From NCBI RefSeq assembly GCF_900109355.1, contig NZ_FOBF01000024.1, positions 1 to 64,000 on the forward strand: a DNA stretch of 64,000 bases, written 5' to 3'. The first letter of the stretch is position 1, and every line of letters begins with the position of its first letter. This document shows positions 25,715 through 34,094 of this stretch, one piece after another. The position numbers and the translations under genes were made by a program. The notes beneath the pieces were generated by a model, which saw only the letters and a program-made list of their open reading frames with translations, was not told the DNA's origin and did not search any database. Source of the stretch: Nonomuraea pusilla (GTDB lineage Bacteria; Actinomycetota; Actinomycetes; Streptosporangiales; Streptosporangiaceae).

Positions 25715-26776
25715 ATGAGCGCGGGCACGCACCACGGCATGGGGGCCAGGACCGGCCCGCCCACGGCCGACAGCCAGACCGACGTCCGCATGGACGGCAC
25801 GAGCGGCCTGCGGCACGAGCGCGACGCCACACCCGGCTCGGCGGGGCTCGGCCGGGTCGGCAGGCGGCCGATGGTGCGGGGGCGGGAGTTCCGCTCCTAC
25901 TACGGCCTGCCCGTGCTGAACGAGCCGACCTGGAAGGACCACGACATCGCCGGGTACCTGTTCCTGGGCGGCCTCGCGGGCGCGTCGGCGACGCTGGCGG
26001 CGGCGGCGGAGCTGACCGGGCGGCCCGACCTGGCGCGGGCGGGCAAGGTGGGCGCGGCGGGGGCGCTGGCCGGCTCGCTGTACTCGCTGATCCACGACCT
26101 GGGCCGGCCGGAGCGGTTCATCAACATGCTGCGCGTGTTCAAGGTGACGTCGCCGATGAGCGTCGGCACCTGGATACTCACCGCGTTCGGTCCGCAGTGC
26201 TTCGCCGCGGCGGGCACGGCGGTGACCGGGTGGTTCCCGCGGCTCGGCCGCGCCGCCACCGTGGGCGCCGGGCTGACGGGCACGGCGGTGGCGACGTACA
26301 CGGCGGCGCTCATCAGCGACACCGCGGTGCCCGCCTGGCACGACGGCTACCGCGAGATGCCGTTCCTGTTCGCCGGGTCGGCCGCGGCGTCCGCGGGCGG
26401 GCTCGGCATGCTGGCCGCGCCGCTCGCCGAGGCGGCGCCCGCGCGGCGGGCCGCGGTGCTCGGCGCCGCCGTCGAGTCGGTGGCGGCGCGGCGGATGGAG
26501 CGGCGGCTCGGCCACGTCGGCGAGCCGCTGCGGCGCAGCAGGCTGCTGCGGCTGGGCGCGGCGCTGTCGCTGGGCGGCGCGCTGGCCGGGCAGGTGCTGG
26601 GCGGCAGGAGCAGGGCCGCCGCGGTCGCGGCGGGCGCCGCCCTGCTGGCCGGGTCGGCGTGCACCAGGTTCGGGATCTTCCACGCCGGGATGGAGTCGGC
26701 GGGCGATCCTGCGTACACCGTGGAGCCGCAGCGCAGGCGGCTCGCCAGAGCAGAGGCGGAGCGCGATCTCGGATGA
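25715..26776 (+). CDS. NrfD/PsrC-like membrane subunit of formate dehydrogenase
   Basis: 353 residues with an N-terminal ~60-residue soluble stretch and about eight membrane helices of the NrfD type (DHDIAGYLFLGGLAGASA, then HDLGRPERFINMLRVFKVTSPMSVG, the family's conserved loop). It likely hands electrons to menaquinone. Gene order alpha-beta-NrfD, rather than a cytochrome b gamma subunit, implies a heme-free membrane arm. Its stop overlaps the next small gene (ATGA). Confidence 0.88.
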   Translation: MSAGTHHGMGARTGPPTADSQTDVRMDGTSGLRHERDATPGSAGLGRVGRRPMVRGREFRSYYGLPVLNEPTWKDHDIAGYLFLGGLAGASATLAAAAELTGRPDLARAGKVGAAGALAGSLYSLIHDLGRPERFINMLRVFKVTSPMSVGTWILTAFGPQCFAAAGTAVTGWFPRLGRAATVGAGLTGTAVATYTAALISDTAVPAWHDGYREMPFLFAGSAAASAGGLGMLAAPLAEAAPARRAAVLGAAVESVAARRMERRLGHVGEPLRRSRLLRLGAALSLGGALAGQVLGGRSRAAAVAAGAALLAGSACTRFGIFHAGMESAGDPAYTVEPQRRRLARAEAERDLG

Positions 26777-27027
26777 ACAGGAAGACACTGGAGTACGTGC
26801 CGTTCGTCGGCATCGTGATCGCCGTGTGCGCGGTCTCGTGGGTGGCCGGTCAGCCCGCCCACGCCCGGCTGTGGCGGGCCCGCTCCCGCCGCGTCTCCAG
26901 GGCGTGGCGCGGGGCGGCCCGCGACGGCGTCTCCTGGCTGCGTGACGGCGTGGCGTGGGACGGCGCGATCGCGAAGGGCGCGTCCCTGCTGCGGGGCGCG
27001 GGCGCCCGGCGGCGGGCCGCGACGTAA
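26773..27027 (+). CDS. small single-pass membrane protein of the formate dehydrogenase operon
   Basis: 84 residues: one transmembrane helix (VPFVGIVIAVCAVSWVAG) then an Arg-rich amphipathic tail. Overlaps the NrfD-like stop by ATGA and so belongs to the operon. No family recognised; a minor subunit or assembly factor is possible. Confidence 0.6.
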   Translation: MNRKTLEYVPFVGIVIAVCAVSWVAGQPAHARLWRARSRRVSRAWRGAARDGVSWLRDGVAWDGAIAKGASLLRGAGARRRAAT

Positions 27028-27036
27028 GATCGGCAG

Positions 27037-27573
27037 ATGACCGAACAGACCGAAACCGCACCGGGCTGGCTCGCGCCCGAGCACCTGGAGCAGGTGCGGG
27101 GCCAGATGCCGATCCTCTACATCGACGCGGTGCCGGTGCGGGTCGACGAGACAGGCGTCGTGACCCGCGTCGGCCTGCTGCTGCGCATCGCGCCCGACGG
27201 CACGGTCACCCGGGCGCTGGTGTCCGGCCGCGTCCTGCACCACGAGCGGATCCGCGACGCGCTGCTGCGCCACCTGGAGAAGGACCTCGGCCCGGTGGCG
27301 CTGCCCGCCATCCCGGCGTCGCCGCAGCCGTTCACGGTAGCCGAGTACTTCCCGACGCCGGGCGTCACGCCGTACCACGACCCGCGCCAGCACGCCGTCT
27401 CGCTCGCCTACATCGTGCCGGTCGCCGGCGACTGCCGCCCGCGCCAGGACGCGCTCGACCTCGTGTGGTTCACGCCCGAGGAGGCGGCGTCGCCGATGGT
27501 GCAGCAGGACATGGCGGGCGGGCAGGGCGTGCTGCTCAAGCAGGCCCTCGCGCACGTCGGACGGCTGCCCTAG
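27037..27573 (+). CDS. NUDIX-like protein (DUF4916 type)
   Basis: 178 residues resembling actinobacterial DUF4916 proteins, a NUDIX-fold group (GWLAPEHLEQVRGQMPILYIDAVPVR; late FTPEEA). The classic 23-residue Nudix box is not recognisable, so hydrolase activity is uncertain. The ATG follows TAAGAT (27025-27030) by exactly 6 nt: the -10 box reuses the TAA stop of the preceding gene and the message is probably leaderless. Confidence 0.72.
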   Translation: MTEQTETAPGWLAPEHLEQVRGQMPILYIDAVPVRVDETGVVTRVGLLLRIAPDGTVTRALVSGRVLHHERIRDALLRHLEKDLGPVALPAIPASPQPFTVAEYFPTPGVTPYHDPRQHAVSLAYIVPVAGDCRPRQDALDLVWFTPEEAASPMVQQDMAGGQGVLLKQALAHVGRLP

Positions 27574-27621
27574 CGGCCGGGGAGGCCCTTCACCTCGCCG
27601 CCGCGCGCGGTACCAGCGGGC

Positions 27622-27684
27622 GGCGGCCGTGCCGTCACCGCTCGCGGTGTCAACGGGTGGCGGCCGTGCCGTCACCGCTCGCGG
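27622..27684. repeat. 26-bp direct duplication spanning the sulfatase stop codon
   Basis: A 26-bp sequence starting GGCGGCCGTGCCGTCACC occurs at 27622-27647 and again at 27659-27684 (37-bp period). The second copy encodes the last sulfatase residues (GDGTAATR), the first is beyond its stop. Confidence 0.75.
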
Positions 27685-29308
27685 CGGCACCCGCCCGCCG
27701 GCGTCGGCGGAAGACGTGCCGCCCCCGGGACGTGCGGAAGACGGCCCGCGCCGTCACGCCGGCCGGGTCCGCGCCCGCCAGCGGGAACACCGCCGAGGTC
27801 TCCTCGCCCGGCGCCAGCGTCCCCGCCGGCGCGCTCGCCGGGCGGGCGCCGCCGACCGACAGCTCCACGTCGCGCCAGGACACCGCCGAGCCGTTGCGCA
27901 GCGTCACGGTCAGGCGGCCGTCGGCCACGGCCAGCTCCATCCCGTACGGCAGGCGCGGGTCGGGGCCGATCGACCGGTCCAGCCTGGCGACCAGGTCGGC
28001 GGCCAGCGCGGGCCTGAGCGCGGCCAGGTTCCGCCGCTCCCCCGGGTCGGCGTCGAGGTCGTACAGCTCGACCCGGCCGCGCGGCCCGGCTCCGGCGATG
28101 TGCGGCGCGAACCTGATGGCCTTCCACCGGCCGCGCCTGATCGCCTGCATCTTGCGCGGCCGGTTCCACACCAGGTGGTCGTGGGCGGGCGCGCCCTCAC
28201 CGGTGAGCAGCCCGCGGAACGAGCGGCCGTCGAGATGCGCGGGGGCCGGGACGCCGGCCAGGTCCGCCAGCGTCGGCAGCACGTCCCACGAGGCCACCGG
28301 CTGCGTCTCCACGCGCGGCCGCAGCCGCGGCGACCAGGCGATGAACGGCACCCGGATGCCGCCCTCGTAGAGCTGGCGCTTGACGCCGCGCCAGGGGCCG
28401 TTCGCGTCGAACAGCTCCGGGGTGACGCCCTTCTCGTGGTGCGGGCCGTTGTCGCTGGTGAACAGCAGCAGCGTCCGTTCCGCTGCCCCGGTCTCGCGCA
28501 GCGTGCGCACCAGCGCGGCCACGTCCGCGTCCAGCCTGCTGACCTGCGCGGCGTGCCGGCGGTTGGCGCGCGTCCACGGCTCGTGCTCGTAGCGGCCCGC
28601 GTCGCCCGGCACCACGCTCGGCGCGTGCGGCAGGTTGGAGGCGAAGTACAGCAGGAACGGCTCGTCGGCCCGCCGCCTGATGAACTTCTGGGCGCGCCGC
28701 CTGAACAGGTCGGGCGCGTAAGCGCGCCCGCCGAGCTCCACCCGCTCGCCGTTGTGCCACAGGTACCGCGGGTAGTACTCGTGGGCGTGCTTGTGCCCGA
28801 TGTAGCCGAAGAACTCGCCGAACCCCCGCTCGTTCGGGTGCGACGGCTGGCCGGGCTCCTCCGGGCCGAAACCCCACTTGCCGATGCAGGCCGTACGGTA
28901 GCCGGCGAGCTGGAGCAGCTCCGCGAACGTGACGTCCGCCGACGTCAGGGAGCGCTGCGGCCCGCCCTCCGGGTTCTCGCGGACCGTGCCGTGGCCCGCG
29001 TGCAGCCCGGTCAGCAGGGCGCAGCGCGACGGCGCGCACAGCGGCGCGCCCGAGTACGCCGTCTCGAAGCGCACGCCCTCCGCCGCCAGCCGGTCCAGCG
29101 TGGGCGTGCGGGCCAGGCGCTGGCCCTGGCTGCCGATCTCCCCCCATCCCAGGTCGTCGGCGAGCACGACCACGACGTTGGGCCGCGACGGCAGCCCGGC
29201 GCGCGCCCCGGGGGTCGGGGTGGCGGCCGCGGCGGCGCCGGTGGGAGGGACGGAGATGCCGGCCAGGGTCCCGGCCAGGAAGGCACGACGAGAAGGCCCG
29301 TTGATCAC
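27650..29308 (-). CDS. secreted sulfatase (Tat substrate)
   Basis: Type I sulfatase, 552 residues. The C-x-P-S-R signature is CAPSRCALLTG (Cys91, to be converted to formylglycine), and metal-binding DD lies in VVVLADDLGWG. The N-terminus VINGPSRRAFLAGTLAGISV with Ala-rich end is a twin-arginine signal peptide. The GTG at 29308 sits 7 nt after a TATGTT -10 box (29321-29316), suggesting leaderless translation; ATG 29320 would overlap that box. Arylsulfatase or sugar-sulfate specificity is not determined. Lies just downstream of a sulfotransferase gene. Confidence 0.9.
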   Translation of the reverse strand: MINGPSRRAFLAGTLAGISVPPTGAAAAATPTPGARAGLPSRPNVVVVLADDLGWGEIGSQGQRLARTPTLDRLAAEGVRFETAYSGAPLCAPSRCALLTGLHAGHGTVRENPEGGPQRSLTSADVTFAELLQLAGYRTACIGKWGFGPEEPGQPSHPNERGFGEFFGYIGHKHAHEYYPRYLWHNGERVELGGRAYAPDLFRRRAQKFIRRRADEPFLLYFASNLPHAPSVVPGDAGRYEHEPWTRANRRHAAQVSRLDADVAALVRTLRETGAAERTLLLFTSDNGPHHEKGVTPELFDANGPWRGVKRQLYEGGIRVPFIAWSPRLRPRVETQPVASWDVLPTLADLAGVPAPAHLDGRSFRGLLTGEGAPAHDHLVWNRPRKMQAIRRGRWKAIRFAPHIAGAGPRGRVELYDLDADPGERRNLAALRPALAADLVARLDRSIGPDPRLPYGMELAVADGRLTVTLRNGSAVSWRDVELSVGGARPASAPAGTLAPGEETSAVFPLAGADPAGVTARAVFRTSRGRHVFRRRRRAGAAASGDGTAATR

Positions 29309-29459
29309 GCATGGCAACATAGCGGGAGCGCGGGCGAATAGCGGGCAAATGCCGAGCGAACTCTCCAGCCACCGGACGGCCGCAGGACTGGCCCCCGTAC
29401 GGCCACCGCCCGCCGCGTTCCCCGTCACGCCCCTCCCAGGCCCCTCGCCGGGGCCCTCG

Positions 29460-30362
29460 TCAGGCGTCGTCGGGGAGGTAGCCCCAGAGGCGGCAGACGT
29501 CCCGCAACCCCGCCGGGACCTCCTCAGGCGACGGCAGCGGGCGGCCCGCCACCACCGTGCCGGCCCGGATCTTGTCCCGCCAGTCGCCCACGCCCTTCAC
29601 GAACGCGCCGTGCTCCTTGTCGCCGTAGCGCAGCATCGACGGTTCCCACTCCACCCCGAGGAACGCGCACAGCCGCCGCAGCACCGCCTCCGGGTCGGAC
29701 ACCAGCTCCTCGTACCTGACGGTCAGCCCGTCCAGGTTCGTCCTGGCCTCCTCCAGGTACGTCATGTAGCTCAGAGTGCGCGGCACCGCCTCCTCCATCG
29801 GCCGCCTCTCCGGGTCGGCCTCGTGCCACGACTGCGCGATCGACACCGGGTGCCGCAGCAGGAAGACGTACCTGGCGTCCGGCCAGCACGTCGCGATGCG
29901 CCGCCAGGCGAAGACGTTGCTCGGCGTCTTCTCCACCAGGACCGGCTTGCCGCTGCGGGCGAGCTCCCTGTGCAGCAGCCGGTCCCAGACCAGGTGCTCC
30001 AGGTCGCTGTGGGTGTGGCCGAGCAGCTGCATCGCCTGGCGTACCGGGTCGGTGAGCAGGCCGACGGTCATCCTGCGGAAGTGCGTCTCGATCGGGGAGT
30101 GGACGCGCGAGTGGCTGTTCAGCATGACGCGCAGCAGCGTGGAGCCCGAACGCACCGACGACAGGAGGAACACCGGCTCGCGCAGCAGCCTGTCGCAGGA
30201 CGGGTCCACGGGCGGGCGCACCTCGTCGCCCGGCAGTCGCAGTGTCTCCGGCGCGGGCTTGGGCGGCGGCTTCGGCGCCGGCGGGGACTTGGGCGGCCGC
30301 CGCCTCACCGTGTAACCCGTCAGGCCCTCAAGCGTCGCGTTCGCTCTGTACCTCCAGCTCAT
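29460..30362 (-). CDS. PAPS-dependent sulfotransferase
   Basis: 300 residues. LLSSVRSGSTLL is the 5'-phosphosulfate loop and YVFLLRHPVSIAQSW the 3'-phosphate motif of PAPS sulfotransferases. A Pro/Lys-rich segment (about residues 20-45) precedes the catalytic domain, a linker or tether. ATG 30362 lies 8 nt after TACCTT (leaderless candidate). The acceptor is unknown. The secreted sulfatase lies 151 bp downstream on the same strand. Confidence 0.85.
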   Translation of the reverse strand: MSWRYRANATLEGLTGYTVRRRPPKSPPAPKPPPKPAPETLRLPGDEVRPPVDPSCDRLLREPVFLLSSVRSGSTLLRVMLNSHSRVHSPIETHFRRMTVGLLTDPVRQAMQLLGHTHSDLEHLVWDRLLHRELARSGKPVLVEKTPSNVFAWRRIATCWPDARYVFLLRHPVSIAQSWHEADPERRPMEEAVPRTLSYMTYLEEARTNLDGLTVRYEELVSDPEAVLRRLCAFLGVEWEPSMLRYGDKEHGAFVKGVGDWRDKIRAGTVVAGRPLPSPEEVPAGLRDVCRLWGYLPDDA

Positions 30363-30483
30363 GGGCAGGAAAGGTAGAGGCGGCCGGTGAACCCCGGGTG
30401 AATGACGGCTGTGAGGACGCCGCCGTCCATGGCGCGGACCCCCGGGTGGTAGGGTCGCGCGAGATCTTCGCAGGGAGGACGGC

Positions 30484-31653
30484 ATGAGGGTACTCGGGAT
30501 GATCTCCGGCACCTCGCACGACGGCATCGACGTCGCCGTCGTCGAGTTCCGCCTGGCAGGCTCCGTGCTGGAGGGCCTGGTCGGGCACACCGCGAGCACC
30601 CCGTACCCGGCGGAGCTGCGCGCCAGGCTGGCCGCGGCGCTGCCGCCCGCCCCCACGACGCTGGCCGAGGTGTGCGAGCTCGACACCCTCATCGGCCAGA
30701 GCTTCGCCGAAGCCGCCGCCCGCGCCGTCGAGCTCGGCGGCCCCGTGGACCTCGTCGTCTCCCACGGGCAGACGGTCTTCCACTGGGTGGAGGGCGGGCA
30801 CGCGCGCGGCACGCTGCAGATCGGGCAGCCCGCCTGGATCGCCGAGCGCACGGGCGTCCCCGTGCTGTCCGACGTCCGCGTCCGCGACATCACCGCGGGC
30901 GGCCACGGCGCGCCCCTGGTGTCGGTGCTCGACGGCCTGCTGCTGGCCGGGCACGAGGGCGGGGCGGCGGCGCTCAACCTGGGCGGCATCGCCAACATGA
31001 CCGTGGTGCGCGGGCGCGACCTCGTCGCCTACGACATCGGCCCGGCCAACGCCCTCGTCGACGCCGTGGTGTCCAGCAGGGGGCTGCACCCGCGCGGCTT
31101 CGACGAGGACGGCGCCGTCGCGGCCTCCGGGCGCGTGGACGAGCGGCTGCTCGGCGTGCTGCTCGACGAGCCCTACTACCGGCTGGCGCCGCCGAAGAGC
31201 ACCGGCAAGGAGCTGTTCCACCTGGCGTACGTCGAGGAGGCGCTGGCCAGGGCGGGCACCCGGCCCGGCGACGCCGACCTGGTGGCGACGCTGACCGAGC
31301 TGACGGTGCGGACGGTCGCGAGGGACGTCGCGGCGGCGGGGGTGTCGGCCCTCGTGGTGTCCGGAGGCGGGTGTCACAACCCGGTCGTCATGAAGGGCCT
31401 GCGGGAGGCGCTGCCCGGCGTGGACGTCGGCCCGTCCGACGCCTACGGCGCGCCGTCCGACGACAAGGAGGCGATCGCGTTCGCCCTCATCGGCTGGTGC
31501 ACCGCGCACGGGCTGCCCGGCACCGTGCCGTCGGGCACGGGGGCCCGCGCGCCGCGCGTCCTCGGCACGCTCACGCCGGGGGCGGGGCCGCTGGTCCTGC
31601 CCGCCCCGCTCACCGCCTCGCCCGAGTCGCTGGTCCTGCGGAGAGTTGGATAG
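30484..31653 (+). CDS. anmK: anhydro-N-acetylmuramic acid kinase
   Basis: 389 residues. Phosphorylates 1,6-anhydroMurNAc from peptidoglycan turnover to MurNAc-6-phosphate. Begins with the family signature MRVLGMISGTSHDGIDVAVV; VSHGQTVFHW, LNLGGIANMTVV and VSGGGCHNPVVM are the other ASKHA-fold loops. GGGAGG lies 5 nt before ATG. Its stop codon lies inside a palindrome that probably belongs to the next gene's promoter. Confidence 0.94.
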   Translation: MRVLGMISGTSHDGIDVAVVEFRLAGSVLEGLVGHTASTPYPAELRARLAAALPPAPTTLAEVCELDTLIGQSFAEAAARAVELGGPVDLVVSHGQTVFHWVEGGHARGTLQIGQPAWIAERTGVPVLSDVRVRDITAGGHGAPLVSVLDGLLLAGHEGGAAALNLGGIANMTVVRGRDLVAYDIGPANALVDAVVSSRGLHPRGFDEDGAVAASGRVDERLLGVLLDEPYYRLAPPKSTGKELFHLAYVEEALARAGTRPGDADLVATLTELTVRTVARDVAAAGVSALVVSGGGCHNPVVMKGLREALPGVDVGPSDAYGAPSDDKEAIAFALIGWCTAHGLPGTVPSGTGARAPRVLGTLTPGAGPLVLPAPLTASPESLVLRRVG

Positions 31654-31675
31654 TCCAACCCACCGTTGCTAGGGT
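31645..31675 (+). promoter_or_regulatory. promoter and palindromic operator for the HxlR-type regulator
   Basis: GTTGGA-TAG-TCCAAC (31645-31659) is a perfect inverted repeat whose centre is the anmK stop codon. TTGGAT (31646-31651), 18 nt, TAGGGT (31670-31675) gives a promoter with the palindrome over its -35 box, a natural autorepression site for the HxlR protein 200 bp downstream. Confidence 0.55.
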
Positions 31676-31762
31676 CGAGGGGGAAGCACTGGAAGTCGCG
31701 CGTCTTGGAGCGGCGCGGGGCGACCAGGAAGCCCGGGGAGACCGAGTTCCCCGAGAGGCGCG

Positions 31763-31842
31763 GGCTCGGAGACGTGCCGGCTCGAAGACGTGCCGGCTCG
31801 GAGATGGACCGGCTCGGAGATGGACCGGCTCGGAGACCTCGG
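31763..31842. repeat. five 16-bp tandem repeats in the HxlR 5' region
   Basis: Units GGCTCGGAGACGTGCC, GGCTCGAAGACGTGCC, GGCTCGGAGATGGACC (twice) and GGCTCGGAGACCTCGG run head to tail. They lie between the predicted promoter and the regulator ATG, so would be in a ~190-nt untranslated leader. Confidence 0.85.
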
Positions 31843-31870
31843 GCTGCGGAGAGGCGCGGGAGGCGTGGTC

Positions 31871-32335
31871 ATGCCGTCACGGCCCAGGCAGTGCTCGATC
31901 GCGAACGCGCTGGCCGTCGTCGGCGAGCGGTGGAGCCTGCTCGCCCTGCGCGAGATCATGCTCGGCGTGCGGCGTTTCGACCAGATCGCCCGCAACACCG
32001 GAGCCAGCCGCGACATCCTCACCGCCAGGCTGCGCAAGCTCGTCGAGGTCGGGCTGCTCGAACGCCGCCAGTACGAGGAGCACCCGCCGCGCTACGAGTA
32101 CGTCCTCACCGAGCCCGGGCGGGCGCTGCACACCGTCCTGCTGGCCCTGATGTCGTGGGGCGACCGGTACGTCACCGAGGGCGAGCCGCCGACGGTGTGG
32201 CGGCACTCCTGCGGGGAGGTGCTGGAGCCGCTCACGGTGTGCGCCCACTGCGGCGAGCCGGTCCGCACGGAGGACATGACCCTGCTCCAGGCCGACCACC
32301 CCGACACCGACCACCCCCGGCCCGGCCCGCGGTAA
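31871..32335 (+). CDS. HxlR-family transcriptional regulator with C-terminal zinc-ribbon-like Cys
   Basis: 154 residues. The N-terminal HxlR winged helix is clear (CSIANALAVVGERWSLLALREIM, then RNTGASRDILTARLRKL). The C-terminus carries CGEVLEPLTVCAHCGEPV, three Cys plus a His that may bind metal. The ATG at 31871 gives the usual family start; an in-frame start at 31790 would translate part of the 16-bp repeats and is unlikely. Target gene not obvious; an autoregulatory palindrome lies upstream. Confidence 0.88.
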   Translation: MPSRPRQCSIANALAVVGERWSLLALREIMLGVRRFDQIARNTGASRDILTARLRKLVEVGLLERRQYEEHPPRYEYVLTEPGRALHTVLLALMSWGDRYVTEGEPPTVWRHSCGEVLEPLTVCAHCGEPVRTEDMTLLQADHPDTDHPRPGPR

Positions 32336-32408
32336 CCGGATCGCCCCGGGCAGCGGGCGGCTCGGGGCGATCCGGTTACCGCATCGCCCCGAGCCGTCGG
32401 CGGCTCGG
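32331..32408 (+). terminator. nested alternative hairpins after the HxlR gene
   Basis: GGTAACCGGATCGCCCC (32331-32347) pairs perfectly with 32364-32380; the overlapping segment CGGCTCGGGGCGAT (32358-32371) instead pairs perfectly with ATCGCCCCGAGCCG (32383-32396); and CCGAGCCG (32389-32396) can pair with CGGCTCGG (32401-32408). These stems are mutually exclusive. The first begins over the HxlR stop codon. Probably a terminator, but the chain of competing stems is unusual. Confidence 0.6.
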
Positions 32409-32500
32409 TTCGGACGCCCTCGGCGGCCGGCGCCCCCGCCTGTCCTGATCGGATCAGCCCCGGTCGGCCTGTCCCAGGCGGATCGGTCACAGTAGGGGGC

Positions 32501-33304
32501 GTGAGAGTCCTCCTGATCCAGCCGTCCCGCTGGTCCCCCGACGGCCACGCCAACTTCGACGCGGCCGAACGGCTCCTCGCCTCCTCCGGGTCCGGGTCCG
32601 AGGGGCCCGTGGCCTGCGACTCCCCGCTCGGCGGAGGCGACGTCGTGCTGCTGCCCGAGCTGGCGGGCTCCGACCTGACCCGCCCCGACTACCTGGCCAG
32701 GGTCCGCGACCTGGCCGCCGGCACCGGCCTGACCGTCGTCGGCGGCTCCCACCACGACCGCACCCCGGACGGCACGGTCAACCGGGGCGCGGTGGCCGAC
32801 CCCACGGGCGCGATCGTCGCCGAGTACGCCAAGGCCCACCCGTACGGCGTGGAGCACGAGTCCGGCGTCGTCCCCGGGGACCCCGGCGGCGCCTTCACCC
32901 TGGGCGGCCGGCGGCTGCGCGTGCTGCTCTGCGCCGACCTGTGGTACTCCTCCAGCCTGACCGGCGGCGACGACGTCGTCCTCGTGCCCGCCTTCTCCGT
33001 CACCCGCTGGGACGGCCCCGCCGCGGCCCGCGCGCTGTGGCGGCACATGAGCGTGGCGCGGGCGTACGAGTTCATGGCGTACGTCGCCGTGAGCGACTGG
33101 CGGCACGAGGCCGACTACCACGGGCGGCCCTGCGCCGGCGTCACCGGCTTCGCCGACCCCTGCCCGGCCGACCCGTCCGGCTTCCACGTCACCCCGTCCG
33201 CGCCGGTGTCGGTCCGGGCACTCGACTTCGACCGGCTCGACGCGTTCCGCGCCGACCGGGCCGCCCGCGGCTTCGCCCCGCGCCCGGCCGGTTCCCAGGG
33301 GTAG
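32501..33304 (+). CDS. nitrilase-superfamily carbon-nitrogen hydrolase
   Basis: 267 residues with the catalytic triad E53 (LLPELAGSD), K111 (EYAKAHPYG) and C144 (LLCADLWYS). Cytoplasmic amidase or nitrilase; substrate unknown. The internal VGGSHHDR and VNRGAVADPTGAIV strands fit the family. Begins at GTG 32501 directly before the first strand (MRVLLIQPSR). The stop codon lies in a short hairpin. Confidence 0.88.
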   Translation: MRVLLIQPSRWSPDGHANFDAAERLLASSGSGSEGPVACDSPLGGGDVVLLPELAGSDLTRPDYLARVRDLAAGTGLTVVGGSHHDRTPDGTVNRGAVADPTGAIVAEYAKAHPYGVEHESGVVPGDPGGAFTLGGRRLRVLLCADLWYSSSLTGGDDVVLVPAFSVTRWDGPAAARALWRHMSVARAYEFMAYVAVSDWRHEADYHGRPCAGVTGFADPCPADPSGFHVTPSAPVSVRALDFDRLDAFRADRAARGFAPRPAGSQG

Positions 33305-33317
33305 GGAGAGCCCTACC
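33300..33317 (+). terminator. short hairpin at the nitrilase stop codon
   Basis: GGTAGGG-AGAG-CCCTACC, perfect 7-bp stem with 4-nt loop, overlapping the TAG stop. Could be a weak terminator or an operator for the downstream sensor-domain gene. Confidence 0.35.
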
Positions 33318-33376
33318 ACGGAGAGGGCCGTACGCATGATCGAGGCGGGGCGCCGCGTCCCCGTAGCGTTCCTGCC

Positions 33377-34063
33377 ATGACCACGCTCCGCCGGCGCGTC
33401 GCCGCCGACACCCGTTACACCCTGGCCGGCTTCCCCGTCGCCTTCGCCGCCTTCTGCGTGGCACTGATCGGGCTCTCCGGCGGCCTGGGCGCCGCCGTCG
33501 CCTTCGTCGGCCTGCCCCTCCTGGCCGGGAGCGCCGTGCTGGTGAGGAAGTTCGCCGACGTCGAGCGCGCCGCGCTGCCCGGCGTGCTCGGCCACCCGGT
33601 GGGCCACCCCTCCTACCCGGAGGCCCCCGAGGGCGCGGGGTGGCTGCGCCGGCTGATGAACCCGCTGGCCACGCCCCAGGGGTGGATCGACCTGCTGCAC
33701 GCCGTGATCGCCTTCCCCGTCGCGCTGGTCTCGTTCGTCTTCTCCGCCGTGTGGTGGGCAGGCACCGTCGCCGGGCTCACCTTCCCCGTCTACGGCTGGG
33801 TGATCGCCGCCATCCCCGGGGTGGACGGCGGCCTGCCCGAGCTGCTCGGGTTCGGGCACGGCCCGGTCGCGTTCGTCGTCTTCAACACGCTGGCCGGGGT
33901 GCTGTTCGCGCTCACGCTCGTGCCGGTGCTGCGCGGCGCCGCCCTCCTGCGGGCGAGCCTCGCCGAGGCCATGCTCACCCGCCCGGCCCCGCGCGCCGCC
34001 ACCACCCGCCGCCGGACCGCTCTGGACGACGCCCCGCTGCCGCCGTACTCGGTTCGGAGGTGA
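33377..34063 (+). CDS. stand-alone sensor-domain membrane protein
   Basis: 228 residues resembling the putative sensor domain (PF13796 type) that normally forms the N-terminus of actinobacterial histidine kinases: four membrane helices, LLNPLATPQGWIDLLHAVI-like centre and GWVIAAIPGV. Here it stops at PYSVRR without a kinase domain. TAGCGT (33362-33367) lies 9 nt before ATG. Followed directly by a broken ATPase gene. Confidence 0.78.
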   Translation: MTTLRRRVAADTRYTLAGFPVAFAAFCVALIGLSGGLGAAVAFVGLPLLAGSAVLVRKFADVERAALPGVLGHPVGHPSYPEAPEGAGWLRRLMNPLATPQGWIDLLHAVIAFPVALVSFVFSAVWWAGTVAGLTFPVYGWVIAAIPGVDGGLPELLGFGHGPVAFVVFNTLAGVLFALTLVPVLRGAALLRASLAEAMLTRPAPRAATTRRRTALDDAPLPPYSVRR

Positions 34064-34094
34064 CGACCCGCCGACCCCCGTATACCGTGCGGGG

